A DNA stretch of 64,000 bases, from assembly GCF_041296265.1 (NCBI RefSeq), contig NC_091695.1, forward strand, positions 18,459,001 through 18,523,000, given 5' to 3'. The notes below the pieces were generated by a model. The model was not told the DNA's origin. It ran no database searches and worked only from the letters and a program-made list of their open reading frames with translations. This document shows positions 25,291-37,333 of the stretch, in pieces (within the stretch, counting starts at the first letter, position 1; the number at the start of each line of letters is the position of its first letter). The position numbers and the translations under genes were made by a program. This stretch comes from Equus caballus. Taxonomy: Eukaryota; Chordata; Mammalia; Perissodactyla; Equidae.

Positions 25291-26800
25291 TTGATAATAT
25301 TTTATCTAAATTATATTTGCAACCAACTGGTGGTGAGTATTCTATGAGACACAGATGAGTTAGAGAAACAGAGAGTTAAGAGAGTGGTTAGGATTGAATT
25401 CGATAGGGCAAATTAGATTAAAGAATTTCAATGCTAGCTTTCCCCATTTTCTTTAGAAAATCAAAACAAAAAACTCCTGAAGGTCATTAACCCAAGCCCC
25501 TACTTGAAACTTGAATTCCTCAATGTTTCCACTAAGTGATAATTCATCTGCTACTTTCACAAACTGAAACACAGGGATTTCACAAATTTTAACAACCAGT
25601 CTGTTCCATTTTTAGGTTCTCTTTTATTGAGCTTGAAGTACCTCAGTTTATAGACTTAACATTTTCTTCTCTTTAGTTTACACATTAGACTTAGATTTGC
25701 TTACAGGAGTCCAGATGCAGATAAGATACATCACAATTGTCTTATGGGGGACAATTTGCTAATTGATAGCATCTTTATAGTTATGATATGGACACCCAAC
25801 TTTGCTTGGGCTTTAGTCTAATTCAATCTCACTTCTGCCAAGTTGCTGTTCAAGGTAGTACATAATTCATAGGTAAAATTTCCTAAAGAGCATGGGTTAA
25901 TTGAGGAAATATTATGACTTAAGAAAGCTTCCCCCATTGTTTTTTTCTACCGCTATACTTCCCCCTACCATGTCTCAGATTCCCAGAAAGACTATCACCC
26001 TGGAAAGCAGAGGAATCTCATTGTCCTTCTTGGGCTTAACCATTAATCTGAAATGTTTTCACTCAAAGAAATTTTACAAAGTCACCCACATAGCCTTAGA
26101 TATTGAATGACTTTTAGCTTGTGTAATGGTAGCAAACGTAAGAGTGCCCTTGATTCTTGTATGGTCTTTCAGATGCATGTCCTTGTCCTGTTTTTAAACA
26201 AGCCACTTCCACTGATTTGATCATCACCAAACTAGAGCAGACCCATGTGAAGTTGTTAAATATCTTGTAAACACTCAGATAAGAGCTTTTCACTTTAATT
26301 ATTTTTGCAATAATATATTTGTATATTTTTAACTTTCCACTACCTTTAGCATCCACAACCACTTTATATACTTACATATAAGATACAAAAATGAATTCAA
26401 GTCACATACTAGACCCTCAGTGATTATTTCTGTTTCATATCAATAAATATTCAATAAAAATTAACATCTTTTATGTCTTTCTTTCTTTACCCAGATGCTA
26501 TGCTCTTGCTTGGGTAAAGAGATAAAACGCACTGTCTTTAAACTGAGAATGTTCAAAACCCCAAATTGAAGACAATGATTTAGAAAAGAGAGTCATAGAT
26601 TCAACAATGTTCTGAGACAAACGGTGGTGTGTGAACCAACCTTAGAGTGTGCTTGAAGGAAGGAAAGACCCCTGCAGGAAGTGACTGGGTTGTGAATTGT
26701 AGCTGTATAACCCACCACACTGATTTTCTTCTAATTCTGCAGAAATGGTATAGTTCTGTCCAACTTGGCCTCTTTTAATTGCTGATCCATCTACCTAGAG
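25291..26800. other. No gene seen; possible old repeat near 25,440-25,640
   Basis: AT-rich sequence between duplicon B and the OR5W2-like gene's 3' flank. The 25,440-25,640 stretch reads like an ancient interspersed repeat that I cannot name. Confidence 0.4.
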
Positions 26801-26816
26801 TGCTTTTTTTCTTTCT

Positions 26817-27028
26817 TCCCCAAGGAAGATTAGCCCTGAGCTAACATCTGCCAATCCTCCTTTTTTCTGAGGAAGACTGGCCCTGAGCTAACATCCATGC
26901 CCATCTTCCTCTACTTTATATGTGGCTTGCCACGTGGTGCCATGTCTGCACCCGGGATCAGAACCAGCAAACCACGGGCCACCGAAGCAGAACGTGCGCA
27001 CTTAACTGCTGCACCACAGGGCCGGCAC
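26817..27028 (-). mobile_element. ERE SINE, reverse orientation
   Basis: GGAAGATTAGCCCTGAGCTA at the left and CACAGGGCCGGCACC at the right are tail and head complements. An imperfect direct repeat of the form ACCTRGARTSCTTT flanks it (about 26,791 and 27,026). Confidence 0.9.
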
Positions 27029-27205
27029 CTGGAATCCTTTCTTTACCTACTTGCATCTCTCAGTTAATTCTTACTTATCTTTTAGATACAAGATTAATTG
27101 TTTTCATTTTCAGGAAGCATTTCACTATATTTGAACAATGTGCTTTAAGTTTATAGTGCCAAGTCTTTTTACATTATGACGTAATTTGAGCTTATTATAA
27201 ATACA

Positions 27206-27410
27206 GTCATGCACTTCATAACAATGTTCCAGATAATGTTGGATTGCATATGTGACGGCAGTCCCATAAGATTTGTACCATATAGCTTAAGCATGTAAGC
27301 AGGCTATACCATCTAGGTTTGTGTAAATACAGTCTATGATGATTGCACAATGACAAAATCAGTTCACAATGTATTTCTCAGAAGGCATCCCTGTCATTTT
27401 GCAATGTGTA
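27206..27410 (+). mobile_element. MER2-like Tigger (Tc1/mariner) DNA transposon, internally deleted
   Basis: Starts TACAGTCATGCACTTCATAA and ends with the complementary-type terminus. Internal landmarks CAGTCCCATAAGATT and CTATACCATCTAGGTTTGTG match the remembered MER2 consensus. It is shorter than the roughly 345-bp family length. Confidence 0.75.
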
Positions 27411-27814
27411 ATTTTAATTGCAATAATTATTTAATTACTATTTTTCACTTCCATTAAATGATAAGATTCACTAGTAGAAAGATTGCTGGATATACCATGA
27501 AATACAAAGCACATAAAAGTGCAACAGATACCTAAAATACACTCAATAACACTTAGAAAAAAATAATGCACAAATGAGACATTGAAAAAATGGAAATTGG
27601 GCAAAATAAGAGTCCAGAACTTCACCACAAATAGTGGGTACCAAATATAAATTCAAGACATAAAATGAAGCATGGCATTTTTAGACAATGATAAATTTTG
27701 GCATGTTTGGAAGATAACATAAATGCTTATTGGATCACCCCATGTTAGTCAAAACAATTTTGATTTTCATGTATTATAAGGTAAGTTTGGGAGAAAATAT
27801 TTACATAAAACTTT

Positions 27815-28750
27815 TCAATGGAACCACTTTTTATTTTTAAGTTTATTTAGAGCCTCTTTCACATCTTTGTTCCGTAGGCTGTAAATCAGGGGGTTCAACA
27901 TAGGAATTACAAGGGTGTAAAACAATGAGGTTATTTTGTCTTGATCTAGAGAGTAAGAAGAACTTGGCCGGAAATACATGAAGAGCAGAGTCCCCTGAAA
28001 AATTGCCACAGCGGTTAAGTGTGAGGTGCAAGTGGAGAAAGCTTTGAACCTCCCTTCAGTAGAGTGGATCTTTATCACTGCTAGGACGATATAACAGTAA
28101 GACACAAAAAGCCCTGAAAGGGTAATAAGTTCAATGAAGCCAAAAATGGTGAATATCACTAACTCATTGACCTGTGTATCTGAGCAAGAGAGCAATAAGA
28201 GGGGAGGGACATCACAGAAGAAATGGTTAATCTCATTTGACCCACAGAAACATAAGTGGAATGTTAATATTGTATTTATTGAAACATCCATAATTCCCAC
28301 CATGTAAACCCCAGCCATGAGCAGAGAGCACACTTTGCTGGACATGTTGACTGTGTAGGCCAAGGGGTTGCTAATGGCCTTGTATCGATCAAAAGCCATG
28401 ACTGCCAGCAGTAGACACTCAGAATCTGCAAAGGCACAGAAGATCAAGAATTGCAGTGCACAGCCATAGAAGGGAATTGACTTGCTCTTGGCAATGAAGC
28501 CTACAAGCATCCTGGGTCCAATTGCTGTGGAATAGCAGAGGTCACTGAAGGAGAGGTGGCTGAGAAAGAAATACATTGGTGTTTGCAGCTGGGAATCCAT
28601 TCTAACTAAAATGATCATCCCGAGGTTTGCAACAAGATTGATGACATAAACACTTAGAAGTGTGGCAAATAGGGTAACTTCGATTCCAGGGGTGCTGTTA
28701 ATTCCCAAGAGCAAGAATTCATTCAAAGAAGAGCAATTTTCCTCATCCAT
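27815..28750 (-). CDS. OR5W2: Olfactory receptor, OR5W2-like (intact)
   Basis: A 311-residue class II odorant receptor, a Golf-coupled seven-TM protein of olfactory sensory-neuron cilia. The length is normal for the family. N5-C-S7 is the N-terminal glycosylation site. TM1 holds NLGM (42-45), and C97 pairs with the ECL2 cysteines (C169, C179, C189 region, [15 protein letters not shown]). The G-protein motif reads [12 protein letters not shown] (D121-R122-Y123). TM6 FSTCTSHL starts at 238, and TM7 [19 protein letters not shown] starts at 283. The Lys after DRY replaces the usual Val and, from memory, is a trait of OR5W2. The start sits at the expected distance from NCS. One coding exon, no breaks. 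The assignment is strong at subfamily level; a paralogue cannot be excluded without alignment. Confidence 0.93.
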   Translation of the reverse strand: MDEENCSSLNEFLLLGINSTPGIEVTLFATLLSVYVINLVANLGMIILVRMDSQLQTPMYFFLSHLSFSDLCYSTAIGPRMLVGFIAKSKSIPFYGCALQFLIFCAFADSECLLLAVMAFDRYKAISNPLAYTVNMSSKVCSLLMAGVYMVGIMDVSINTILTFHLCFCGSNEINHFFCDVPPLLLLSCSDTQVNELVIFTIFGFIELITLSGLFVSYCYIVLAVIKIHSTEGRFKAFSTCTSHLTAVAIFQGTLLFMYFRPSSSYSLDQDKITSLFYTLVIPMLNPLIYSLRNKDVKEALNKLKNKKWFH

Positions 28751-28775
28751 TTTCCTTTATTTTTCTTCGAAAATG

Positions 28776-28800
28776 CTACAGAAATGATCAAGGAAATAGT
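28776..28800 (-). promoter_or_regulatory. Candidate 3' splice site upstream of the OR5W2-like start
   Basis: On the minus strand a pyrimidine-rich TTTCTGTAG ends about 26 bases before the ATG. OR genes usually splice untranslated 5' exons to an acceptor just upstream of the coding exon. Position and motif fit, but this is inference only. Confidence 0.3.
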
Positions 28801-29257
28801 AGATGAAAGTTTTAACTCTTCTTGAAACAAAAATATAATCTGAAAGTCAGAAAGGATTTCTTTTAGTACATTATATTCTCTATCACAAGAAAATATCCCA
28901 GATAACTTTCATGGTTATGTCGTTAACAAATGTTAAAGTGTCTAGGATAGGATTTTGAGAAAGTTTGATTCTAAATCTAGATGTCATCTATAAGATATGT
29001 TGCTTGTGTGAACCTTCACTGCTGTATCTGGCAGTCAGTTATGAACTGAAAGCTCATTACAAGTCAAATATAATAAAGAAACACCTAAATTAAAGACAGC
29101 TGGAATATAAAGCCTTATTTTTGAAAAATAAATATCCAATTGAGCATAAAAGTGATTGCATTTTTCTGAGTTCTATAAGAATCATGATTTTCTTAAGACT
29201 GTGTATTAAATTCAGACACAATGTATATATCTCTGATTTAAAAATAATGTACAATAG
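28801..29257. other. 5' flank of the OR5W2-like gene; no gene seen
   Basis: AT-rich flank expected to hold the promoter and non-coding exons; I can point to no specific site. Confidence 0.4.
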
Positions 29258-29445
29258 GGGCTGGCCCGGTGCTGCAGTGGTTAAGTTCACACATTCTGCT
29301 TCAGTAGCCTGGATTTTGCCAGTTCAGATCCTGGGTGCAGACTTACATACTGCTTGTCAGGCCATGCTGTGGCAGGTGTCTCACATAAAATAGAGGAAAA
29401 TGGGCATATATATTAGCTGAGGGTCAGTCTTCCTCAGCAAAAAGA
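29258..29445 (+). mobile_element. ERE SINE (first of a tandem pair)
   Basis: GGGGCTGGCCCGGTGCTGCA head, CAGTTCAGATCCTGGGTGCA, then CAGTCTTCCTCAGCAAAAAG. A second ERE follows directly. Confidence 0.9.
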
Positions 29446-29449
29446 ACAA

Positions 29450-29690
29450 TAAATGCCCCATGACCTAGTTGTTAAGTTCAACGTACTCCATTTCGGCAGC
29501 CTGGATTCTGTTCCCTGATGCAGACCTACACAACTAGTCTGCAGCCATGCTGTGGTGGTGACCCACATGCAAAATAGAGGAAGATTGTCACAGATCTTAG
29601 CTCAGGGCTAGTCTTCCTCAAGCACAAAAAGAGGAAGATTGGCAACAGATGTTAGCTCAGGGTAAATCTTCCTCACCAAAAAAAAAAAAA
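29450..29690 (+). mobile_element. ERE SINE (second of a tandem pair)
   Basis: ATGCCCCATGACCTAGTTGT replaces the head. It then has TTCGGCAGCCTGGATTCTG, CCATGCTGTGGTGGTGACCC and two GTTAGCTCAGGG-type blocks, with an A tail near 29,680. More diverged than most copies. The pair suggests insertion into, or slippage at, the A tail of the first. Confidence 0.85.
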
Positions 29691-29699
29691 GAATAGACA

Positions 29700-30425
29700 A
29701 AAAGATACATCAAAATGCTATGACTCACTAAATTCTTCTGAAATATACAACAAAAACAATGTTAGTATAAAAAATAAATTAATTCCATCTATCAGGTACC
29801 CAGCCATGGTTCAGTTCTCTTATCGGTAATAAAAAAGCTTATTTAAACAAAAACTATTTCAGATCCTTGTAGAAGGTGTATAAGAAAGAGCAACACAAGA
29901 TAGATGACTTTGTGGGTACAATGCTAACTAATATGTGATTTCCCAACTCTTTGAACACGGTCGGTGGTTCTTGCTCCCAGATCCACAGAAGTCAATTTTT
30001 GCACCATTAAACCCAGTCTAGAAATCACAGAAGCTACTTACCAAGTAAGGGGCTGTTTTTCAATTACTTAGATGAATAATTTCGCTGATAGGACCAGGGG
30101 CTTTTATATGCATTCTCATGTCATCAGGGACCTAGTAATTGATGGATGCCAGACAGGCTCACTTCCAAGGAAAACCTAGGGAATAATTAACAGGGTTACT
30201 GCCTTTGTGAATTTTTTTCTAAAAAAAATTTACACATTGGTAATATTTAATTGGTATAGTTAAGCATTGGTAATTATAATAGGAATACAATTAGTATTAA
30301 TTTGAATAGGAAATTTTCACTCTCAGTAATATTGAGGTTGTTTTCAATGATACTTGGAATCCTACAAAGGATGCTCTTTATTATGGATGTGCTTTGCAAA
30401 TAGTTCAAATATTTGAAAGTATAAA
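29700..30425. other. No gene seen
   Basis: AT-rich spacer with no recognised element. Confidence 0.5.
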
Positions 30426-30427
30426 TG

Positions 30428-32575
30428 TTGGAAAATGTTCATATTCTCTGCTCACTTTTTGTTTGGGTTGTTTGTTTTTTGTTGTTGACTTATATGAGTT
30501 CTTTATGTATTTTGGAAAATAACCCCTTGTCAGATATAAGATTTCTAAATACTTTCTCCCAGTTGGTGGGTTGCCTTTTCATTTTGTTCATGGTTTCTTT
30601 TACTGTGCAGAAGCTTTTAAGTCTGAGGTAGACCCATTTGTTTATTTTTTCTTTTGCTTGCCTTGCCTGAGTAGACATGGTATTAAAAAAGATACTGCTA
30701 AGGCCAATGTCAAATAGCATACTGACTATATTTTATTAGGAGTTTTACGATTTCAGGTCTTGCATTTCATGTCTTTAATCCATTTTGAGTTAGTTTTTGG
30801 GTATGGTGTAAGCTAATGCTCTACTTTCATTCTTTTGCAAGTCCAGTTTTCCCAGCACCATTTATTGAAGAGACTTTCCTTTCTCCATTGTATTTTCTTG
30901 GCTTCTTTGTCCAAAAATACCTCTCCGTAGATTTATGGTTTTATTTCTGGGCTTTCAATTCTGTTCCATTGATGTGTGTCTATTTTTGTGCCAGCACCAT
31001 GCTGTTTTGATTACTATAGCTCTGTAGTATATTTTGAAGTCAGGAAGTTTGATATCTCCAGATTGGTTCTTTTTTCATAGAATTACTCCAGGTATTCTCA
31101 ATCTTTCATTGTTCTACATAAATTTTAGGATTCTTTGTTCCTTTTGTGTGAAGAATGTCATTGGGATTCTGATTGGGATTGCATTGGATTTGTAGATTTC
31201 TTTAGTATATGGACAATTTAACTATGTTTATTTTTCTAATCCAAGAGCATGAAATAACTTTCCATTTCTTTGTGTCTTATTCAATTTCTTTCAATAATGT
31301 CTTACAGATTTCAGTGTATATGTCCTTCACCTCCTTGGTTAAATTTATTCCTAAGTATTTTATTCTTTTTGTTGTGATTGAAAATTGGATTGTGTTCTTG
31401 ATTTATCTTTCTACTAGTTCATTGCTAGTGTGTAGAACTGCAACTGATTATTACATCTTGATTTTGTGAAGATATACAGATGGCCAACAGGCCCATGAAA
31501 AAAATGTTCAATATCACCAATTATTAGAGAAATTCAAAGCAAAACTGCAATGAGATATCACCTCACACCCGTCATAATGGCTATAATTAACAAGACAAAA
31601 AATAACAAGTTTTGGACAGGACATGGATAAAAAGGAATCCTTATACACTGCCAGCTGGAATGCAAACTGATGCATCCAGTATGGAAAACGGTATGTAGAT
31701 TTCTCAAAAATTAAAAATAGAAATACCATATGATCCATCTTTTCCTCTACTAGGTATTTATCCAAAGAACATGAAATCAATAATTCAAAAAGATATATAC
31801 ACTCATTTGTTCATTGGAGGATTGTTCACAAGAGCAAAGATGTAGAAGCAGCCCAAATGCCCATTAATGGATGAATGGATAAAGAAAACATAGTATGTAT
31901 GTACAAAGGAATACTACTCAGCCATAAAAAAATTTAAAAATTGTGCCATTTGCAACAACATGGATGGACCTTGAGAGTGTGACACTGAGCAAAATAAGTC
32001 AGACAGAGAAAGATAAATACCACATAATTTCATTCATGTGTGGAGGATAAATAAATACATAGATAAGGAGAACAGATTAGCGGTTACCAAAGAGGGCATG
32101 GAGGGAGGCTGAAAGAGGTAAAGGGACACATATGTATGGTGATGTTTAGAAACAGGACTGTTTGTGGTGAAGATGACACAGTCTATACAGAAACCAATAT
32201 ATAGTGATGTACACCTGAAATTTATTATTATTATTGTATTATGCTAACATTGGCGTATAACATTATATAAATTTAAGGTGTACATCATTAAATTTTGATT
32301 TCTGTGTAGACTACATCATGTTCACCACCCAAAGACTAATTACAATCCATCACTATACACATATTCCTTATTATCCCTTTCACACTCCTCCCTCTCTGGT
32401 AATAACCAATCCAATCTCTGTCTCTATGGGTTTGTTTGTCATTGTTTTATCTCCTATTTATGAGTGAGATCATATGGTATTTGACTTTTCCCCTGTGACT
32501 TATTTCACACCTGAAATTTACACAATGCTCTAAGCCAACATGACCTCAATAAAATAATTAAAAAATAAACAAAAT
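30428..32575 (+). mobile_element. 5'-inverted (twin-primed) truncated L1
   Basis: 31,469-32,575 is plus-strand L1: ORF2 C-terminal sequence from AAGATATACAGATGGCCAAC, 3' UTR, and tail after CAATAAAATAATTAAAAAAT. 30,428-31,468 is the directly adjoining upstream part of ORF2 in opposite orientation: its outer edge (TTGGAAAATGTTC...) corresponds to the base next to where the 3' segment starts. That arrangement is the signature of twin priming. No target duplication could be read with confidence. Confidence 0.85.
32225..32506 (-). mobile_element. L1 3'-end fragment nested inside another L1
   Basis: A 282-bp minus-strand L1 3' end (GGTGTACATCATTAAATTTT, AAGACTAATTACAATCCATC, TATGAGTGAGATCATATGGT) sits within the plus-strand 3' UTR of the twin-primed L1. 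TSD ACACCTGAAATTTA is perfect at 32,211-32,224 and 32,507-32,520. It therefore postdates the host L1. Confidence 0.92.
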
Positions 32576-32579
32576 AAGT

Positions 32580-33038
32580 AAAACTATTGCCATTTAAATA
32601 ATTTCAAAAACCACATGGAAACTCAAAAAAAGTTACCTATTATTATCAGTACTGATAATTGATCAATTTTTTTACTGACATTGAAGAGTGAGCCCAGTGG
32701 AGGCTTCTGCAGAATTTGGTGTCAGTGGGTGCTTTCTGAGAAGATGGAAGGACATACAAAAAAGCATCTTACGTCAGAGAACATCAAAGTGATGTCATCA
32801 TCAACTGAATCAGTCTTACATAAATGATGCACAACAGATTCACTAAAACAATGATATTTAAGGGCTAGTTGTTATTAGTGGAACTACAATAATTACATTA
32901 TAGACTCTAAATTCTTTTCACAGCATAAAATGGGTTTGTTGATTCATATATCTGCAGAATCTTAGTGGAAATCATGTTAAAACTTACAACCAATGCAAAG
33001 ATCCACTTCTAAATCATGAATGAAAAATGATCAGATAA
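32580..33038. other. No gene seen
   Basis: AT-rich spacer with no coding or repeat signal recognised. Confidence 0.5.
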
Positions 33039-33057
33039 CCTCAGTTTAATTATTTCT

Positions 33058-33305
33058 TTTGTGTAAAGATTGGACCTGAGCTAACAACTGTTGCCAATCT
33101 TTTTTTCTTCTACTTCTTCACCCTAAAGCCCCCCAGTACAGAGTTGTACATTCTAGTTGTGAGTGCCTCTGGTTGTGCTATGTGGGACGCCACCTCAGCA
33201 TGGCCTGACAAGCAGTGCCATGTCCACACCCAGGATCTGAACCAATGAAACCCTGGGCCCTGAAGCAGAGTGTACCAACTTACCCATTTGGCCACGGGGC
33301 CGCTC
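33058..33305 (-). mobile_element. ERE SINE, reverse orientation
   Basis: AAGATTGGACCTGAGCTAAC ... GCCACGGGGCCGC. A perfect 19-bp TSD starting CCTCAGTTTAATTATTTCT lies at 33,039-33,057 and 33,306-33,324. Confidence 0.95.
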
Positions 33306-33324
33306 CCTCAGTTTAATTATTTCT

Positions 33325-34480
33325 AAGGGTAAGAATTTCACAACTTCAATCACTGTGGAAGTTCTAGCTGTTTAAAAAAATTCCCATCATGATGAGCTCA
33401 AATCTGAACTTATTTTTCCTCTTCATTTGCATTATGATGCTTCTACCTGTATGCTCACAATATTGAACTTATTTTGTGATTTGGGACAGTTTAGTTACAG
33501 AGTTAGAAAACTGCAAGTGAACTCTTCAAGCAAAAATGAGCGTTGGTTATTTTAGCATAACATGGCCATACTGGGAATTTAATAAAAATTTTGGTTACTG
33601 TGATAATAATGATGGTCACGAATGAATTTGAGAAATGTTTAAAAAATTTATCACACAAAATAAATTTTATGAACATGCTTTCTTTATAAATTTACATCTT
33701 ACAAAATGCAATTTAGAATTTCACCCACTAGAAGACAAAAATACACATTCTCTTTTCCTGTTCCTACTCTTCAGAAAGGAAAATGATAACCTAACACTAA
33801 CTGAATGATCTATTAGAACCTGTGGGCAGAGGTCCAAACCTTTAAGATTGTTGTAAAAAGGGACCATTCTCTCCAGAGAGAATATCCTTGCTTCTGTAGA
33901 ACAACACTTGGAATCATTGCATAATTCCCAGGAGTTTGCATTTGCTCTATTGTGACTCTAAATGTTCCCGACAAAAACTAGGAGAGACAGGTGGCAAGGG
34001 GAGATAAAGGGAACCTTTCTGATAACAGTAAGTTAATTGTACTCATTATTCAAGTGTTCTAGAAAAGCACAGTTGGTAGGCATATAGAAAGAGTTGAAAT
34101 AACTTTTTAACATCAAATCAACTGGTATATAGCAAGTATGATATTGGATGTTAGTTTTAGATTTGAGTTTAGAAAGAAGGCACCACAGATGGTAGTGCTT
34201 TGCTACATCTGAGTTTATATTATCTGATACCAGAAAATTACACAGGGCTTTGAGGCAACTGATCAGATATCTCCCATGTATGAATTACTGAGAGAAGAAA
34301 GAGACATAGTATATACATAATTCAATAGCCTTTGTTATTTTCATAAAAAAAGTTAAAAACTTGTAAGCCTTCCACTTGAGGTAGGATATAATAATTCATA
34401 GTAGTTTTTGCTTCCACTGAGAATTTTTAGGAAAAAAGAAAGATAAATTACAAGTATATAGAACAAAAACTGTCTACCGC
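33325..34480. other. No gene seen
   Basis: AT-rich DNA with no recognised coding or repeat signal. Confidence 0.45.
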
Positions 34481-34483
34481 TGT

Positions 34484-34540
34484 CATAGCCATGTCATAGT
34501 CATAGTCATAGTCATGGACTATGACTGTCATAGTCACCCA
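34484..34540. repeat. CATAGT simple repeat with a perfect hairpin
   Basis: Repeated TCATAG hexamers run into GTCATAGTC-ATG-GACTATGAC (34,505-34,525): 9-bp perfect arms around a 3-base loop. Confidence 0.85.
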
Positions 34541-34559
34541 GGACACTACGAACTAAAAT

Positions 34560-34972
34560 GACACTTTAATGTCTACATTAACAAGACTTTGCTGTTCCTC
34601 TGTTTTCATTAGCATGACAATTTTTCCAGGTGTTTTTTGCTCAGGCAAATATTTTGATTGCTCATGACAGAAATTTTCTAAACAATCCATGGACTTTTCA
34701 GTGGAAAACATCAACAGATAATTTACTCCCTAAATTCTTTGAATCTCTTGCTTGGTCTTGTTTCCACCAACCTGAACTGCTGTCTTTTGATTTCCAGCCA
34801 ATCATAATCAAACTCTTACTTTAAAAGACTCACCTTAAACCAAACTTCTCATTCTTAATAAATTCTTTCCTTTCTTCCTTTTCCCCTGAGAAACTGCCAA
34901 AGCTCTGTGAGGTGGTATTCTCCCTTACTGAGGTAAGTAATAAACTCAGCTTTGTCTTATCAACTGGTTACA
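34560..34972 (+). mobile_element. Probable ERV LTR (class I-like)
   Basis: AATAAATTCTTTCC, then CCTGAGAAACTGCCAAAGCT, TTACTGAGGTAAGTAATAAA and CTCAGCTTTGTCTTAT resemble the R/U5 part of a class I LTR in plus orientation, ending near ACTGGTTACA. The 5' boundary is uncertain, no internal region is seen, and the family is unnamed. An old, degraded fossil. Confidence 0.4.
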
Positions 34973-34984
34973 TTGGTGATATTT

Positions 34985-35920
34985 AGGGAAGCATCATTTG
35001 CATCATGCATATATATAAACTAACGAATATAAACTAGAGTGAGTACAACTCAAAAAAGGTTATAACTATTCAAAGTGAGCTAAAGACCTGTAGATGTCCC
35101 TGTAGGAGTTTACCAATCATGAGTACACATGAGAGACTGAGAATATGGGCTTGTCCAGAGTTTTGGGCAATTAAAGTGCTGGAATGTCAAAACTGGAGAT
35201 GTGAGGAATCTCAAACAAATGATAGGTTTCCTATTCCAGACATTTTCTAATTCGAAGGTTCAGCATCCAATAGATGAAAAGCACTAAAAATTTTAGAAAA
35301 GCAAAGTGGAATTTACCCCAATTTTTTAATACAAAGATCTGATATGAATTTGAATTCTAAGAATAAAAAAGTGTAAAACCCTGGACAGATTTGTCATATG
35401 ACACTGACAATCATAAACCCCATTTCTCTGATAATCTAGGCAAATAGATCATCTAAGAATATAGGAAGAAGGCTTCAGCTGGGCTCAGGAAAACTTGCAG
35501 AACTTTTGGTAATTGAACAGGATAAGAGTACCAAATCTAGAGACTCGTGTGGCCTCAAACACACAGTGAACTCCCTTTCATTACATTTGCCAAATTCTAA
35601 AGTTGCTTGGGGTGGGAAGTTAAAGATGTAAGTGAGAAACCAAGAAAAAACAAGAGTGAACATTCTCACATTCTCTTCTTCTTGAAGAGATAAAGGGAGT
35701 CCTAGCCCTTAAGTAGAAGCCCTGGATTTCCATGCCCAAGAAATAGGGGTGAAATGGAGGTACACCACATCTTGCCAACACCGTAAGGAAGATCCAACCC
35801 AGATCAGTTTCTTATTGGATAGAGTTTATCAGACTTAACTTCATCAGAGGAATAATTGAACCCTCTTTGGTGGGAGAAATCATCTGTAACATCTTTCCTT
35901 ATAGTCACTATATGGCATAT
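34985..35920. other. No gene seen; possible L1M 5' sequence
   Basis: Short opposite-strand frames near 35,475-35,998 have no motif. The stretch may be the 5' UTR of an old plus-strand L1M whose ORF1-like part follows. Confidence 0.35.
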
Positions 35921-35924
35921 AATA

Positions 35925-36230
35925 AACAAATTATTAACCATGGAAACAGACTTTATAACCAGTAAACCAGAGGGAAAAAATGCTAAAAGTGAATGCACAT
36001 TGAACCACGAATTGGAGCTAGCAAAGAAGGACTTTAAAATAACTATAATAATATATATTTTTTAATATTTTAAAATATTTGAAAATGACAAGACTGAAGA
36101 AATTCTCCAAAGAATTAGAAACCATAGACAAATAATCAAATTGAATTGAAAAATACAATATCGACAGTGAGCAAAAAAATATATTATTGAATAGATCTAA
36201 TGGCACATTGAATATTAGAAAACAGGGAAT
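35925..36230 (+). mobile_element. Old L1M ORF1-region fragment
   Basis: AAGGACTTTAAAATAACTAT, then AAAGAATTAGAAACCATAGA and TTGAAAAATACAATATCGAC, resemble the ORF1 coiled-coil region of L1M elements. Heavily diverged. Confidence 0.45.
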
Positions 36231-37076
36231 TGAGAGGAAAGTGACAAGGGTCAGGAGAGTTTATACTCAAGATCTTTTGCTTGGAACTTGTAACTAATGT
36301 ATTATAGAAAGAATCAGAAAAATATATGCTGCTGTCACCCAAATACCTAGAATGTCCACTTTGAAACAGCCTTAAATCAGACTTTCCCAGCAAGTGCTCC
36401 TTCACATTGGGACTGCTTGGGCAGGAATTAATTCAGTGTTTTCCTCTTGCCAGGGAACCTGCAGAGTTCTTACATCTTCCACACACTAGATGGCACCAGA
36501 GATAGTTACGTAATCACCTAGGTAGTCAGTGTCTAAATTCTAGAGAATTCTCTAATCTTTCAGTGCTCCTAGAGATCTTTGGCAGTCAGGATCTCTCATT
36601 AGGCTGCACAGTATTCAGTTTCTCACCCTATATATATATGTTTCCGAGATTTGTTCACTTTAATTAGGGAAACTCTTCTGTTACTTTACTGAGTTTATCA
36701 ACTTTAGTAAGTTGATATCAGTCTTCTCGTTGCACATGATACCCCGACCCTCAGGTTCCAAGTATCAAACAAAAAGCCCTGGCTCTGTACTTCCCTATCC
36801 CTGGTTTCAATACTCCAGTAGATTGAATTAATTTTATGGCATATCAGTTAAAACACAATTGAATTAAAACTGAGCTCATGTCCTAGAACAAGTACCAAAC
36901 TTGCAAAGGCTAATGGTAATTTAAACATAAATTAGCCCTGGAGAAACTGTCAAAGCCAAGGGAAAATGTACTTGACATGAACCAGCAAATATCTTGTAAA
37001 AGGGGAGGATCTTCATCTGGGAATATGGCAGGCTGAGAAATTCAGAACAACTCTCTTACCAAAACAAAGAAAATGT
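36231..37076. other. No gene seen
   Basis: No open frame over about 75 codons and no repeat I can name. Confidence 0.4.
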
Positions 37077-37093
37077 TGAATAAAGCTATTTTA

Positions 37094-37316
37094 TTTTATT
37101 TTTTCTATTTGTGTATTTTTTCCCTTCCTGCTGAGGAAGATTCACCCTGAGCTAACATCCATGCCGAGCTTCCTCTATTGTTTTGTACATGGGACACCTC
37201 CACAGCATGAGTGAGTGGTGAGTGGAGCAGGTCTACACCTGGGATTCAGGCCCATGAACCCAGGCCACCAAAGCAGAGTGCACAGAATTTTAACTACTCA
37301 GTCTCGGGGCTGCACC
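37094..37316 (-). mobile_element. ERE SINE, reverse orientation
   Basis: GAGGAAGATTCACCCTGAGC ... CAGTCTCGGGGCTGCACC. A 17-bp TSD TGAATAAAGCTATTTTA is perfect at 37,077-37,093 and 37,317-37,333, although the body is diverged. Confidence 0.92.
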
Positions 37317-37333
37317 TGAATAAAGCTATTTTA

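Noticed and set aside
34505-34525. Perfect 9-bp hairpin as a terminator or regulatory hairpin
   Set aside because: Arises from a CATAGT simple repeat; no transcript context, and such hairpin terminators are not used by mammalian Pol II.
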